Shown here: in pieces, positions 18,203 through 27,475 of the stretch
Position numbering within the stretch: position 1 is the first letter of the stretch
How the letters are laid out: the number at the start of each line of letters is the position of its first letter
Made by a program: the position numbers and the translations under genes
DNA from: Sphingomonas sp. PAMC26645
GTDB lineage: Bacteria; Pseudomonadota; Alphaproteobacteria; Sphingomonadales; Sphingomonadaceae
Reading direction: 5' to 3'
Assembly: GCF_004795835.1 (NCBI RefSeq)
Contig: NZ_CP039249.1
Span: 1,050,501 to 1,114,500, forward strand
Length of the DNA: 64,000 nucleotides
The notes under the pieces: model-generated
Databases searched by the model: none
Told to the model about the DNA's origin: nothing
What the model saw: the letters and a program-made list of their open reading frames with translations, nothing else

Positions 18203-18946
18203 ATGGCAGGCCATTCCAAATACAAGAATATCATGTACCGCAAGGGCGCGCAGGACAAGAAGCGCTCGTCGGCGTTCAGCAAGCTCAGCCGGGAAATCAC
18301 GGTCGCGGCCAAGATGGGCCTGCCCGACGTCGACATGAACCCGCGCCTGCGTGCGGCGGTCAATGCGGCCAAGGCGGCGTCGCTGCCCAAGGAGAACATC
18401 CAGCGCTCGATCGACAAGGCGAGCCGCGGCGATGCCGAGAATTATGAGGAAATCCGCTACGAGGGCTTCGGCCCCGGCGGCGTGTCGCTGATCATCGAGG
18501 CGCTGACCGACAACCGCAACCGCACCGCGACCAACGTGCGCGTCGCGGTCGGCAAGAACGGCGGCAACCTCGGCGCGGGCGGCTCGGTCAGCCACGCGTT
18601 CGACCGCGTCGGGCTGATCTCGTATCCGGCGAGCGCGGGCGATGCCGACACGGTGTTCGAAGCTGCGCTCGAAGCAGGCGCCGAGGACGTCACGTCGAGC
18701 GAGGACGGCCATGAGGTCTGGACCGCGCAGGGCGACCTGCACGAGGTGGCCAAGGCGTTGGAAGCGAAGCTCGGCGAGGCCGAAGGCGCCAAGCTCGCCT
18801 GGCGTCCGCAGGTGATGGTCGCGGTCGGTGCGGACGATGCGGCGACGCTGTTCAAGCTGATCGACGCGCTCGACGACGACGACGACGTGCAGACGGTGTG
18901 GGGCAATTACGAGATCTCCGACGAGATCATGGAGACGCTCGGTTGA
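18203..18946 (+). CDS. yebC: YebC/PmpR family protein
   Basis: A 247-residue cytosolic three-domain protein. The opening [21 protein letters not shown] is the family signature, followed by [21 protein letters not shown] and [19 protein letters not shown]. Members have been described as DNA-binding regulators, and relatives (TACO1, YebC2) act in translation of difficult proline stretches, so the role should be left open. It commonly precedes ruvC, as here, though a 178-base palindrome lies between. Confidence 0.95.
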   Translation: MAGHSKYKNIMYRKGAQDKKRSSAFSKLSREITVAAKMGLPDVDMNPRLRAAVNAAKAASLPKENIQRSIDKASRGDAENYEEIRYEGFGPGGVSLIIEALTDNRNRTATNVRVAVGKNGGNLGAGGSVSHAFDRVGLISYPASAGDADTVFEAALEAGAEDVTSSEDGHEVWTAQGDLHEVAKALEAKLGEAEGAKLAWRPQVMVAVGADDAATLFKLIDALDDDDDVQTVWGNYEISDEIMETLG

Positions 18947-18953
18947 GATGAAG

Positions 18954-19131
18954 AAGGTTGGTTCACGCGGAGACGCGGAGACGCGGAGAGTTGTGCTTCG
19001 CGGCGACGTCCTCCGCGCCAGCGGCCTCGCATTGTTCGGACAGCCCGGAGAATTGAAAGTCCCGCTAACGCGAGACGATCGCCAAGAACGCACCCCCTCC
19101 GCGTCTCCGCGTCTCCGCGCGAACCAACCTT
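18954..19131. repeat. Palindromic element with tandem units (family I)
   Basis: Fills the yebC-ruvC gap. Arms of about 35 bases begin AAGGTTGGTTCACGCGGAGA and end with the complement. Each arm contains three head-to-tail copies of an 8-base unit (GCGGAGAC, last copy partial), a place where slippage could change copy number. The only open frame across it is a repeat artefact. Confidence 0.85.
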
Positions 19132-19147
19132 CTCCTTCTACCTCCGC

Positions 19148-19654
19148 ATGATCATCCTCGGACTAGACCCCGGCCTCGGCACCACCGGCTGGGGCGTCAT
19201 CCGCGCCGATGGCAACCGCCTGAGCCATATTGCCAACGGCCAGATCAAGACCGATCCGTCGATGGCGCTCCCCCGCCGCCTCACCGCGTTGTACAACGCG
19301 CTGATCGACGTCATCCGCACCGAACGCCCCGACGGCGCCGCAGTCGAGGAAGTGCTCGGCAACACCAATGCGCAGTCGACGCTGAAGCTCGGACAAGCGC
19401 GCGGCGTCGTCCTGCTCGCCGCGGCTGGTGCAGGGCTGCATATCGGCGAATACCACCCGTCGACCGTCAAGAAAAGCGTCGTCGGCACCGGCGGCGCGGA
19501 CAAGAAACAGATCCAGGCGATGATGGCCGTGCTGCTGCCAGGCGCGAAACTCGCCGGCCCCGATGCGGCCGACGCGCTCGCGGTCGCGATCACGCATGCG
19601 CATCACGTCGCGAGTGCCGCTGCCCTGGCACGACGCAGCGGCGTAGGCGCCTGA
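19148..19654 (+). CDS. ruvC: Holliday junction resolvase RuvC
   Basis: The endonuclease that cuts Holliday junctions, working with RuvAB. The 168-residue product has the RNase H-like acidic residues: Asp7 in [14 protein letters not shown], Glu in [11 protein letters not shown], and the paired aspartates in [32 protein letters not shown] and [19 protein letters not shown] are family signatures. It is separated from ruvA by an AraC-type gene. Confidence 0.96.
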   Translation: MIILGLDPGLGTTGWGVIRADGNRLSHIANGQIKTDPSMALPRRLTALYNALIDVIRTERPDGAAVEEVLGNTNAQSTLKLGQARGVVLLAAAGAGLHIGEYHPSTVKKSVVGTGGADKKQIQAMMAVLLPGAKLAGPDAADALAVAITHAHHVASAAALARRSGVGA

Positions 19655-19770
19655 CCTCTCCGGCGATCCGACCAACGCGAGGCAACGCCGTTTCTCCGGC
19701 GTAGCATCCGAAGACGTGCGCCACGGCTAGCCGCGTCACAAATCTCAACCCAAGCCAATATTCGCTCGGA

Positions 19771-19837
19771 CAAAACTTGGTTCATTTTGAATGAGATCGG
19801 CGCCTGAGTGCTATAATTACACCTCAATCAAGTTTTG
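19771..19837 (+). promoter_or_regulatory. Promoter with flanking 9-bp inverted repeats upstream of the AraC-type gene
   Basis: An exact TATAAT (19812-19817) lies in an AT-rich island. A weak -35-like TTGAAT (19787-19792) is at a 19-base spacing, longer than ideal. On either side are exact inverted repeats, CAAAACTTG (19771-19779) and CAAGTTTTG (19829-19837), centres 58 bases apart. This looks like a promoter held between two half-sites; autoregulation by the gene downstream is a guess. Confidence 0.5.
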
Positions 19838-19905
19838 ATAGCCAAGCCTGCATTGCTGTGGCAGCGCCGCCCGTGATTTTTTTAATTTAGATTAAAGGCG
19901 GCGCG

Positions 19906-20895
19906 ATGCTTGTCGAACACGTACGAGGTGGAACGAACAGCAACAATGTTCCGGCCTCGGCGTTCGCCATGCCTGCGGGCATGACGATGCGGTACGACCT
20001 CCCCGATCCTGCGCTGTCCGAGTATTTGACGGGGTACGCGATCTACGCCTCGAACGACCGCGCGCCGATGCTCAACTGGTATCTGCCGGCGCCGGCGATG
20101 ATCTCCGTGCTGGTCGACGCCGGGCCGCTGACCGTGTCAGTCGGCAACCACCGCTTCGGCCCGCTCGACCGCGCAAGTTTCTACGGCCCGACCAGCCGCG
20201 CCTTCCGGACCGAGACGCGTGGCGGGATCGCCGTGGGCATCGGCCTCAGCGCGCTCGGCTGGTCGCGGCTCACCGCGCGGTCGGCCGGCGAATTCCACAA
20301 CCGCGTCGTGCCGCTCAGTTCGGCGCTGGGATCGGATCTCTCTGCGCGGCTGGTCGAAGGGCTCGACGCGCTCGACGACGATACGATGATCAAGCCCTTG
20401 CTCGATGCCGTCTTCGGCGCGTTTTTCACTCGTCCACATCCGCGCGAGGATTTGATCCGCGCGTTCACCGCGTTGACGGTCACCGACGGCGTGATCGAGA
20501 TGAAGGACGTCGCCGACCGCCTCGACATCCCGACGCATGAACTGCGACGTATGGCGACGCGCCATTTCGGTATGCCACCAAAGCTGTTGCTGAGGCGCGC
20601 GCGGTTCCTGCGATCGTTCATCAGCCTGATCAGGACCGACGGCATGGCGGACTATTCGAAGATCGACAGCAGCTATTTCGACGCCTCGCATTTCCTCCGC
20701 GATGCCGGCACGTTCCTCGGCACGACCCCGCGCCGCTTCATCGCGTCCGACACCGTATTCCTGCGCGCCAGCCTGCGTGCCCGCGCGATGGTGATCGGCG
20801 CGCCGACCCAGGCGCTGCACGAAGCCGCGAAGGCCGCTGCGCCCGTCCAGAACCGTCCGACGGGCGAGCAGGGTCGTCCGCAACCGAACGCCTGA
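19906..20895 (+). CDS. AraC-family transcriptional regulator
   Basis: A 329-residue protein. The C-terminal part reads as the double helix-turn-helix of AraC proteins: MKDVADRLDIPTHELRRMATRHFG for the first, DSSYFDASHFLRDAGTFLGTTPRRF for the second, which has the classical Asp-x-Ser-His-F spacing. The N-terminal 190 residues would sense a ligand (LNWYLPAPAMISVLVDAGPL) but resemble no family I can name. It lies between ruvC and ruvA, where no regulator is normally found, and has its own AT-rich promoter region. Confidence 0.85.
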   Translation: MLVEHVRGGTNSNNVPASAFAMPAGMTMRYDLPDPALSEYLTGYAIYASNDRAPMLNWYLPAPAMISVLVDAGPLTVSVGNHRFGPLDRASFYGPTSRAFRTETRGGIAVGIGLSALGWSRLTARSAGEFHNRVVPLSSALGSDLSARLVEGLDALDDDTMIKPLLDAVFGAFFTRPHPREDLIRAFTALTVTDGVIEMKDVADRLDIPTHELRRMATRHFGMPPKLLLRRARFLRSFISLIRTDGMADYSKIDSSYFDASHFLRDAGTFLGTTPRRFIASDTVFLRASLRARAMVIGAPTQALHEAAKAAAPVQNRPTGEQGRPQPNA

Positions 20896-20977
20896 CCGGC
20901 GTGCGGGTCGATCGAGCCGGAACGCCCGTATTTTGACGGGATGACGCCGCGCCGTCGATGTTCTACCGCCTGATCCA

Positions 20978-21577
20978 ATGATCGTGCATCTCAAAGGACG
21001 GCTGGACTCGACCGGCATCGACCATGCCGTGATCGACGTCGGCGGCGTCGGCTATCTGGTCGGCGCCTCGGCGCGCACGCTGTCGGCGCTCGGCCCGATC
21101 GGCGAGGCCTGCACGGTGTTCACCGAACTGCTGGTAGGCGAGGATTTCCAGCGGCTCGTGGGTTTTTCGAGTGCAGACGAGCGCGACTGGTTCCGGTTGC
21201 TGACGGGCGTGCAGGGGGTCGGCGCTCGCGTTGCGCTCGCGATCCTGTCGGCGCTTGAGCCGGTCGACCTGTCACGCGCGATCGCGAGCGGCGACAAGGC
21301 GATGGTCGCGCGCGCGAACGGCGTCGGACCCAAGCTCGCCCAGCGCATCGTGATGGAATTGAAGGACAAGGTCGGCGGGATTGCGCTTGGGCTCGGGCCG
21401 GCGGTGGTCAACGCCGCGCCGGGCGCGTCTGCGGATGCTGTGTCGGCGCTGCTCAACCTCGGGTTCCGCCCGAACGAGGCGAGCGTCGCGGTGGCGGCGG
21501 CGGACGAAGAACTTGGACCGGGCGCTTCGCTCGATGCGCTGGTGCGGCTGGCATTGCGCAAGGCGTCTAAGACTTAG
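20978..21577 (+). CDS. ruvA: Holliday junction helicase subunit RuvA
   Basis: A 199-residue DNA-junction binding protein that loads RuvB. It starts [28 protein letters not shown] (OB fold), has the helix-hairpin-helix segments [13 protein letters not shown] and [20 protein letters not shown], and a C-terminal domain ([19 protein letters not shown]) that contacts RuvB. The acidic pin residues are in the loop around [21 protein letters not shown]. It is separated from ruvC by 1.3 kb and from ruvB by 1.2 kb. Confidence 0.96.
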   Translation: MIVHLKGRLDSTGIDHAVIDVGGVGYLVGASARTLSALGPIGEACTVFTELLVGEDFQRLVGFSSADERDWFRLLTGVQGVGARVALAILSALEPVDLSRAIASGDKAMVARANGVGPKLAQRIVMELKDKVGGIALGLGPAVVNAAPGASADAVSALLNLGFRPNEASVAVAAADEELGPGASLDALVRLALRKASKT

Positions 21578-21591
21578 AGTACGCGTTTGGG

Positions 21592-21669
21592 GTTCTCCTG
21601 CGTACGCAGGAGTCCAGGATCAAAATCCTCGCGCTCCGTTACCCTGGGCTCCTGCGTGCGCAGGAGAAC
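21592..21669. repeat. Palindromic element, family D
   Basis: Arms GTTCTCCTGCGTACGCAGGA and CTCCTGCGTGCGCAGGAGAAC, with inner TCCAGGATC facing CCCTGGG. It is built like family B (GTTCTCC outer, CC-GG inner) but with TGCGTACGCA in place of CGCGAAGGCG, so B and D may be related folds. It lies between the convergent ruvA and dehydrogenase genes. Confidence 0.75.
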
Positions 21670-21690
21670 GCTATCGACCGCCACTAGTCC

Positions 21691-21770
21691 GTCATCCTGA
21701 CGAAAGTCAGGATCCAGAGCCGCAATCGGCAACGCCAATAACCCTGGATCCTGACTTTCGTCAGGATGAC
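21691..21770. repeat. Palindromic element, family C copy 1
   Basis: Arms GTCATCCTGACGAAAGTCAG and its exact complement, with a 30-base centre bounded by CCAGAGC and CCCTGG. Copy 2 at 43.9 kb is the same element in the opposite orientation. Confidence 0.85.
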
Positions 21771-21812
21771 GAAGATGACTCGGGCGGTATCCGTACTACG
21801 GTCGCCTCGTCC

Positions 21813-22664
21813 TTAGAGCGGCGTAAGTAACGCTTTCCCCCCGAAATGCGCGTCGAGGTTCGCAACCACCAACGCCCCCATCGCCGCCCGCCCGTCGACG
21901 GTCGCGCTACCCTGATGCGGTGACAGTACCACCCGATCCATCGTCTTTAGCGCGTCGGGAACCGCAGGTTCGTCAGCGAACACATCGAGCCCCGCCCCGG
22001 CGATCGTCCCGTCCAGTAGTGCCGCCACCAACGCCGGTTCGTCGACCAAGCTACCGCGAGCGATATTAACGAGGATACCGTCCTCGCCAAGCGCCCCGAG
22101 AACACTCGCATCCACGATATGCGACGTCGCCTCGCCCCCCGGTGCTACGATGATCAGCACGTCGCACGCCGCCGCCAGCGAAGCGATGTCGGCATGAAAC
22201 ACGCCTTCGAAATCCGGCTTTGCGGATCGCGCCATATAATGGAGTTCGCGCGCAAACGGCGCAGCACGCCTCGCGATCGCCTTGCCGATCCGTCCCAGCC
22301 CGAAGATCCCGATCCGTCGCCCGCTCGCCCGGCGCGCGAGATCGACCTGCCACCCGCCGTCCCGCACGGCACGGTCATTCGCGACGATCCGCCGTTGCAC
22401 CGCCAACATCAGCCCGATCGCAAGGTCCGCGACGTCGTCGGTCAGCACGTCGGGCGTCGTCGTCACCACGATGCCGCGCGCCTTGGTCGCGGCGAGGTCG
22501 ATTCCGTCATAGCCGACCCCATGGATCGCGATGATCTCCAGCGCGGGAAGGCGATCGAGCAGCGCCGCATCCACCACGCTGCTCCCGCCACCGACGATCG
22601 CGCGCGTAGTCGCTGGCGGATCCGCACGGTGCAACGTGAAGCGCTCGGCAAGCGTCGCCTCCAA
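21813..22664 (-). CDS. D-isomer-specific 2-hydroxyacid dehydrogenase, probably frameshifted at the 5' end
   Basis: A 283-residue open frame with an NAD(P)-binding Rossmann domain ([19 protein letters not shown]), [37 protein letters not shown] and the catalytic-histidine end [12 protein letters not shown]. It best fits glyoxylate/hydroxypyruvate reductases, which run near 305-315 residues. The frame can only start at TTG 22664. An ATG at 22719 in another frame gives [18 protein letters not shown], exactly the missing N terminus. Removing one base from the GGGG run at 22665-22668 joins them. It lies antisense between ruvA and ruvB. Confidence 0.85.
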   Translation of the reverse strand: MEATLAERFTLHRADPPATTRAIVGGGSSVVDAALLDRLPALEIIAIHGVGYDGIDLAATKARGIVVTTTPDVLTDDVADLAIGLMLAVQRRIVANDRAVRDGGWQVDLARRASGRRIGIFGLGRIGKAIARRAAPFARELHYMARSAKPDFEGVFHADIASLAAACDVLIIVAPGGEATSHIVDASVLGALGEDGILVNIARGSLVDEPALVAALLDGTIAGAGLDVFADEPAVPDALKTMDRVVLSPHQGSATVDGRAAMGALVVANLDAHFGGKALLTPL

Positions 22665-22772
22665 GGGGCGAGATTCCGCCCAGAAGATACAAATCGGGGT
22701 GCGAGGTTTCGTTGGTCATCCCACACCCATAGCCGCCTTGCCCCCTTCACCGCGAGCGCGCTATCGCAGGAT

Positions 22773-23798
22773 GTGACCGATACAGACCGCATCCTGACCG
22801 CCGCCAAGCGTCCCGAAGACGTCGACGCCGCGCTGCGCCCGAAGACGCTCGACGAATTCGTCGGGCAGAAGGCCGCACGCGAGAACCTGCGCATCTTCAT
22901 CCAGGCGGCGAAGTCGCGCGGCGATGCGCTCGATCACGTGCTGTTCTTCGGCCCGCCGGGGCTCGGCAAGACCACGCTCGCGCAGATCGTTGCGCGCGAA
23001 ATGGGAGTCGGGTTCCGCGCCACCTCCGGCCCGGTGATCGCCAAGTCGGGCGATCTCGCCGCGCTGCTGACCAATCTCGAGGATGGCGACGTGCTGTTCA
23101 TCGACGAGATCCACCGGTTGCAGCCTGCGGTCGAGGAAGTGCTGTACCCCGCGATGGAGGACCGTGCGCTCGACCTGATGATCGGTGAGGGCCCGAGCGC
23201 GCGATCGGTACGCATCGACCTCCCGCGGTTCACGCTGATCGGCGCCACCACGCGGCAGGGGTTGCTGACGACGCCGTTGCGCGATCGCTTCGGCATCCCG
23301 GTGCGGCTGCAATTCTATACGGTCGAGGAACTGGAGCGTGTCGTCACGCGCGCGGCCGGGTTGCTCGGGCTAGGCATCGCCAAGGACGGCGCGATGGAGA
23401 TCGCTCGCCGGGCTCGCGGTACGCCGCGCATCGCCGGGCGATTGCTGCGGCGTGTGCGCGATTTTGCCAATGTCGCGGGGCACGAGACGGTCGACGCGCG
23501 GGCCGCGGACGCGGCGCTCAACCGGCTGGAGGTCGATTCGCTCGGGCTGGATGCGATGGACCGTCGCTACCTGATGATGATCGCCGACATTTACCGCGGC
23601 GGCCCGGTCGGCGTGGAGACGCTGGCGGCAGGGCTCAGCGAACCGCGCGATACGATCGAAGAAGTGATCGAGCCGTACCTGATCCAGCTCGGCCTGATCG
23701 CACGAACGGCACGCGGCCGGTTCCTGAACGCGGGCGGCTGGAAGCACCTCGGCCTGAACCCGCCGGCCGGCAGCCAGGACGGCCTGTTCGACGCCTGA
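22773..23798 (+). CDS. ruvB: Holliday junction branch-migration helicase RuvB
   Basis: A 341-residue AAA+ motor that drives branch migration with RuvA. Walker A is GPPGLGKTT, Walker [12 protein letters not shown], sensor 1 [19 protein letters not shown], and the arginine-finger region and winged-helix end ([17 protein letters not shown]) are all present. The start is GTG 22773 ([18 protein letters not shown]), two bases off an out-of-frame ATG. The dehydrogenase gene diverges from it, leaving about 53-108 bases for both promoters, so ruvB has its own start of transcription here. Confidence 0.96.
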   Translation: MTDTDRILTAAKRPEDVDAALRPKTLDEFVGQKAARENLRIFIQAAKSRGDALDHVLFFGPPGLGKTTLAQIVAREMGVGFRATSGPVIAKSGDLAALLTNLEDGDVLFIDEIHRLQPAVEEVLYPAMEDRALDLMIGEGPSARSVRIDLPRFTLIGATTRQGLLTTPLRDRFGIPVRLQFYTVEELERVVTRAAGLLGLGIAKDGAMEIARRARGTPRIAGRLLRRVRDFANVAGHETVDARAADAALNRLEVDSLGLDAMDRRYLMMIADIYRGGPVGVETLAAGLSEPRDTIEEVIEPYLIQLGLIARTARGRFLNAGGWKHLGLNPPAGSQDGLFDA

Positions 23799-23805
23799 CT
23801 TCTTA

Positions 23806-23913
23806 CCCCTCCCTGGAAGGGAGGGGCAGGGGGTGGGTCGGCTTCCGCATTTTCCAGACCTCGGCGGCTCAAACGAGCCGACCCACCCCCAACCCCTCCC
23901 TTCCAGGGAGGGG
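23806..23913. repeat. Palindromic element, family E copy 1
   Basis: Arms CCCCTCCCTGGAAGGGAGGG (itself a small palindrome) then GGGGGTGGGTCGGC, and the complement. It follows the ruvB stop and could act as its terminator. A half copy lies at 41.2 kb and a full diverged copy at 45.5 kb. Confidence 0.85.
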
Positions 23914-24029
23914 AGAAGCCATAATCAACAAACACTTGTAAGAATCCCCACCTCCAGATCGATCGAACTTCACCCCAACACTGCTTTTGTTGCGTGGCAC
24001 CCAAGCGTTTCATCTGATAGCCAACGCGA

Positions 24030-26303
24030 ATGCCCCTTTCGGCCGCCGCCTCCGCCCGCGAAATCCTCACCAGCCTTCACGACGTGATGGCGTCGCGCAC
24101 GTCCGCGCAAGCCAAGCTGAACGCCGTCGTCGGCATCATCGCGACCGCGATCGACAGCGAAGTCTGCTCGATCTACCTCCTGCGCGAAGGCGTGCTCGAA
24201 CTGTTCGCCACGCGCGGCCTCGACCAGGCCGCGGTCCACGTCACCAAGCTCGCGCTGGGCGAGGGCCTTGTCGGCACGATCGCCGAGGACGTCGAGGTGC
24301 TCAATCTCGACGAAGCCGCCAGCCACCCCGATTTCGCCTACAAGCCCGAGACCGGCGAGGACCGCTTCCACAGTTTCGCCGGCGTGCCGATCATCCGCCG
24401 CGAACGCTCCGTGGGCGTCCTGGCCGTCCAGCACACCGACCGTCGCCGATATGCCGACGTCGAGATCGAGGCGTTGCAGACGGTGGCCATGGTGCTCTCC
24501 GAACTGATCGCTAATGCCGGGTTGATCGACACCACCGGGGGCGGCGCGGACCGCCCGCAGTCGACCGCGGCGATGCGCATCCCCGGCCAGAAGCTCGTCG
24601 ACGGCATGGGCGCGGGCTTCGCGGTCTATCACCAGCCGCGTATCCACATCGAGCATACCGTCGCCGAAGACACCGACGCCGAGCGCCACCGCGTCTACGC
24701 GGCGTTCGACAAGATGCGCGAAGGCATCGACCGGATGACGCGCGAGGCCGAGTTCGGCGTCGGCGGCGAGCATGTCGAGGTGCTCCAGACCTACAAGATG
24801 TTCGCCTATGACGAGGGCTGGGCGCGGCGCATCAACGAAGCGATCGACTCCGGCCTCACCGCCGAAGCTGCGATCGAACGCGTCCAGCAACGCACCCGCC
24901 AGCGCATGCGCCAGATCGACGATCCCCTGCTCGCCGACCGGATGCACGATCTGGAGGACCTGTCGAACCGACTGCTCCGCATCGTCTCGGGCCAGATGGG
25001 CACCGCCGCGCAGATGGGCCTGCGCCAAGACACCATTCTCATCGCGCGCAACCTCGGCCCGGCCGAACTGCTCGAATACGACAAGCGGCGACTGAAGGGC
25101 GTGATCCTCGAAGAAGGATCGCTGACCGCCCACGTCACGATCGTCGCGCGGGCGATGGGCGTGCCGGTACTCGGCCGCGTCCGCGACATCCGACGCCTCG
25201 TGGCGGAGGGCGACATGCTGTTGCTCGACAGCGCCGAGAGCAACGTCTTCGCCCGCCCCTCCGCGGCGATGGAGGAAGCGTTCGAGGCGCGCCTCGCGAT
25301 GCGCCAGAAGCGCAAGGCGGCGTTCGCGGCGCTGCGCGACGTGCCGCCGATCACCAAGGACGGCCACCGCTTGACGTTGATGGTCAACGCAGGCCTCCGC
25401 GACGACGTCGCCGCGCTCGACGTGACCGGCGCGGATGGCATCGGCCTGTTCCGCACCGAGTTCCAGTTCCTCGTCTCCGCCACGCTGCCGCAACGCGAGC
25501 GCCAGCAGCGGCTCTACCGCGAAGTGCTCGACGCGGCGGGCGATCGCCCGGTCATCTTCCGCACCGTCGATATCGGCGGCGACAAGGCGCTGCCTTATCT
25601 GAACAAGGAAGATTCCGACGAAGAGAACCCGGCGATGGGCTGGCGCGCGCTGCGGCTCGGCCTGGAACGCGACGGGCTGATGAAGGTGCAGGCGCGCGCG
25701 TTGCTTGAAGCCGCCGCTGGCCGCACGCTCAACGTGATGTTCCCGATGGTCAGCGAGCCGTGGGAGTTCGACGAGGCGCGCGCGCTGTTCGAGGCACAGC
25801 GGACCTGGCTCGAAGGGCGCGGGCGGAAGATGCCGCTGGCGATCCGCTACGGTGCGATGCTCGAAGTACCGGCGCTCGCCGAGATGCTCGACATCCTGCT
25901 GCCGAAGATCGAGTTCCTGTCGATCGGCACCAACGACCTCACGCAGTTCCTGTTCGCCGCCGATCGCGCCAATCCAAAGCTCGCCGAGCGCTATGACTGG
26001 CTCAGCCCGTCGATCCTGCGCTTCATCGCGCGGCTGGTCGCACCGGTCCGCGACGCCTCGGTCGACCTGGCGGTTTGCGGCGAAATGGGCGGGCGTCCGC
26101 TGGAGGCGATGGCGCTGATCGGGCTCGGTATCGAGAGGTTGTCGATCACCCCCGCCGCCGTCGGCCCGATCAAGGCCATGACGCGCTCGCTCGATCGCGC
26201 TGCGCTCATCGCATACATGGCAGGACTGCTGGCCAACCCGCCGCGCGACATGCGCGGCGCGTTGACCAGCTGGGCGACTGAAAACGGCGTCGAAATCGTC
26301 TGA
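24030..26303 (+). CDS. ptsP: Phosphoenolpyruvate-protein phosphotransferase PtsP (EI-Ntr)
   Basis: First enzyme of the nitrogen-related phosphotransferase system: it takes phosphate from phosphoenolpyruvate and passes it to NPr. The 757-residue protein has an N-terminal GAF domain (about 15-165, AIDSEVCSIYLL, FHSFAGVPIIRRER), then the EI module. The phosphorylated residue is His368 in GSLTAHVTIVARAMGVPVLG. GIGLFRTEFQFLV and Cys683 (LAVCGEMGGRP) mark the phosphoenolpyruvate-binding barrel. No NPr or EIIA gene lies in the window. Confidence 0.95.
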   Translation: MPLSAAASAREILTSLHDVMASRTSAQAKLNAVVGIIATAIDSEVCSIYLLREGVLELFATRGLDQAAVHVTKLALGEGLVGTIAEDVEVLNLDEAASHPDFAYKPETGEDRFHSFAGVPIIRRERSVGVLAVQHTDRRRYADVEIEALQTVAMVLSELIANAGLIDTTGGGADRPQSTAAMRIPGQKLVDGMGAGFAVYHQPRIHIEHTVAEDTDAERHRVYAAFDKMREGIDRMTREAEFGVGGEHVEVLQTYKMFAYDEGWARRINEAIDSGLTAEAAIERVQQRTRQRMRQIDDPLLADRMHDLEDLSNRLLRIVSGQMGTAAQMGLRQDTILIARNLGPAELLEYDKRRLKGVILEEGSLTAHVTIVARAMGVPVLGRVRDIRRLVAEGDMLLLDSAESNVFARPSAAMEEAFEARLAMRQKRKAAFAALRDVPPITKDGHRLTLMVNAGLRDDVAALDVTGADGIGLFRTEFQFLVSATLPQRERQQRLYREVLDAAGDRPVIFRTVDIGGDKALPYLNKEDSDEENPAMGWRALRLGLERDGLMKVQARALLEAAAGRTLNVMFPMVSEPWEFDEARALFEAQRTWLEGRGRKMPLAIRYGAMLEVPALAEMLDILLPKIEFLSIGTNDLTQFLFAADRANPKLAERYDWLSPSILRFIARLVAPVRDASVDLAVCGEMGGRPLEAMALIGLGIERLSITPAAVGPIKAMTRSLDRAALIAYMAGLLANPPRDMRGALTSWATENGVEIV

Positions 26304-26372
26304 TCGGCGGAAAGCTGCGGTTAAGACGTTCGGTGCGTTGACACGGCTAAGGGCCTCTGAAAGACGGGTGCC

Positions 26373-27380
26373 ATGGCGGGCAACGCTACGCGCCCGCGCT
26401 CGGAGATAAGAATGGACGAGGTCGAAACCGGCCAGAACGCAGCACCCGCTCAACCAGAGCGTGCTGGCGACATTCTCCGTAAGGCGCGCGAGGCGCAGGG
26501 CCTGACCGTCGCGGATATCGCGACGCGTACCCGTGTGCCTCTGCGTCACCTCGAAGCGATCGAGGCGTCCGATTACTCCACACTGCCGTCCTCGACCTAC
26601 GCAGTTGGTTTCAGCCGCGCCTATGCGCGTGCGATGGGCATCGACGAGGTGCAGATCGCGAACATCGTCCGCAGCGACGTCGCGAAACTCGGCAGCAAGA
26701 AGCCCGAATACGAACCGTACGAGATGACCGATCCGTCGCGTGTGCCCTCGCGCGGGCTGGCGATCGTCGCGCTGGGCATCGCGATCGCGGTGCTGGTGCT
26801 GGTCGGTCTGTGGTACGGCACCGACATGTTCCGTGGTTCGAACAACGCCTCGACCACGACACCGATCGCCGAGACCGCGCCGAACCCTGCCGCCCAGACC
26901 GCGCAACCGGTCCCTGCGCCGGCCACGCCCGCCAACGGGCAGGTCACGCTGACTGCCTCGGACGAGGTGTGGATGCGCGTCTACGATGCCGACAACAAGA
27001 CGCTGTACCTGGGCACGATGAAGCCCGGCGAGAAGTTCGACGTGCCGAAGGATGCCAAGGACCCGAAGATCAACATCGGTCGCGCCGACAAGCTGGCTGT
27101 GACGCTCAACGGCGCCGCGGCCCCTGCGCTCGGCACGGGCGAGCGCGCGATCAAGGACGTGTCCGTGGGTGCACCGGCCATCGCCGCGCGGATCGCCGGC
27201 ACGCCCGAGCCTCAGGCCGCGCCCACCGCGACCGAAGCAACGCCGACCCGGTCGTCCGAGCGGTCGCGTACTGCAAACCGTCCTCGTACGCCGCGTCGTG
27301 CGCTGAGCGAAACGCAGCGCGCGAACCTCGACGCAGCCGCCAACCCGCCGCCTGCCGCTACGGCAACGCCCAATCCGTAA
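26373..27380 (+). CDS. RodZ-like helix-turn-helix membrane protein
   Basis: A 335-residue protein with a cytosolic helix-turn-helix (about 30-95, ILRKAREAQGLTVADIATRTRVPLRHLEAIE), the YAVGFSRAYARAMG segment typical of RodZ, one membrane helix (129-149), then a periplasmic DUF4115-type domain (VTLTASDEVWMRVYDADNKTLYLGTMKPGE) and a proline-rich end. RodZ links MreB to the cell-wall machinery; that role is inferred. Met14 is a possible later start. It lies 92 bases before cpoB. Confidence 0.85.
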   Translation: MAGNATRPRSEIRMDEVETGQNAAPAQPERAGDILRKAREAQGLTVADIATRTRVPLRHLEAIEASDYSTLPSSTYAVGFSRAYARAMGIDEVQIANIVRSDVAKLGSKKPEYEPYEMTDPSRVPSRGLAIVALGIAIAVLVLVGLWYGTDMFRGSNNASTTTPIAETAPNPAAQTAQPVPAPATPANGQVTLTASDEVWMRVYDADNKTLYLGTMKPGEKFDVPKDAKDPKINIGRADKLAVTLNGAAAPALGTGERAIKDVSVGAPAIAARIAGTPEPQAAPTATEATPTRSSERSRTANRPRTPRRALSETQRANLDAAANPPPAATATPNP

Positions 27381-27475
27381 AGCCGGCGATTATCGCCAGG
27401 GTCTTAAGGCTGGCGACAGGATGGGTAGTGCAGCTATACCCGGACGATTAACCAATCCACCGGGGGGTGTGGCCC

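Noticed and set aside
18948-19151. A 67-codon frame between yebC and ruvC
   Set aside because: It lies wholly within palindrome I and has no ribosome site or sensible composition.
23970-26906. A 978-codon open frame on the minus strand across ptsP
   Set aside because: It is antisense to the clear EI-Ntr gene. GC-rich codon bias of ptsP keeps the complementary frame open; the translation is a mix of Asp, Arg, His and Glu with no motif.
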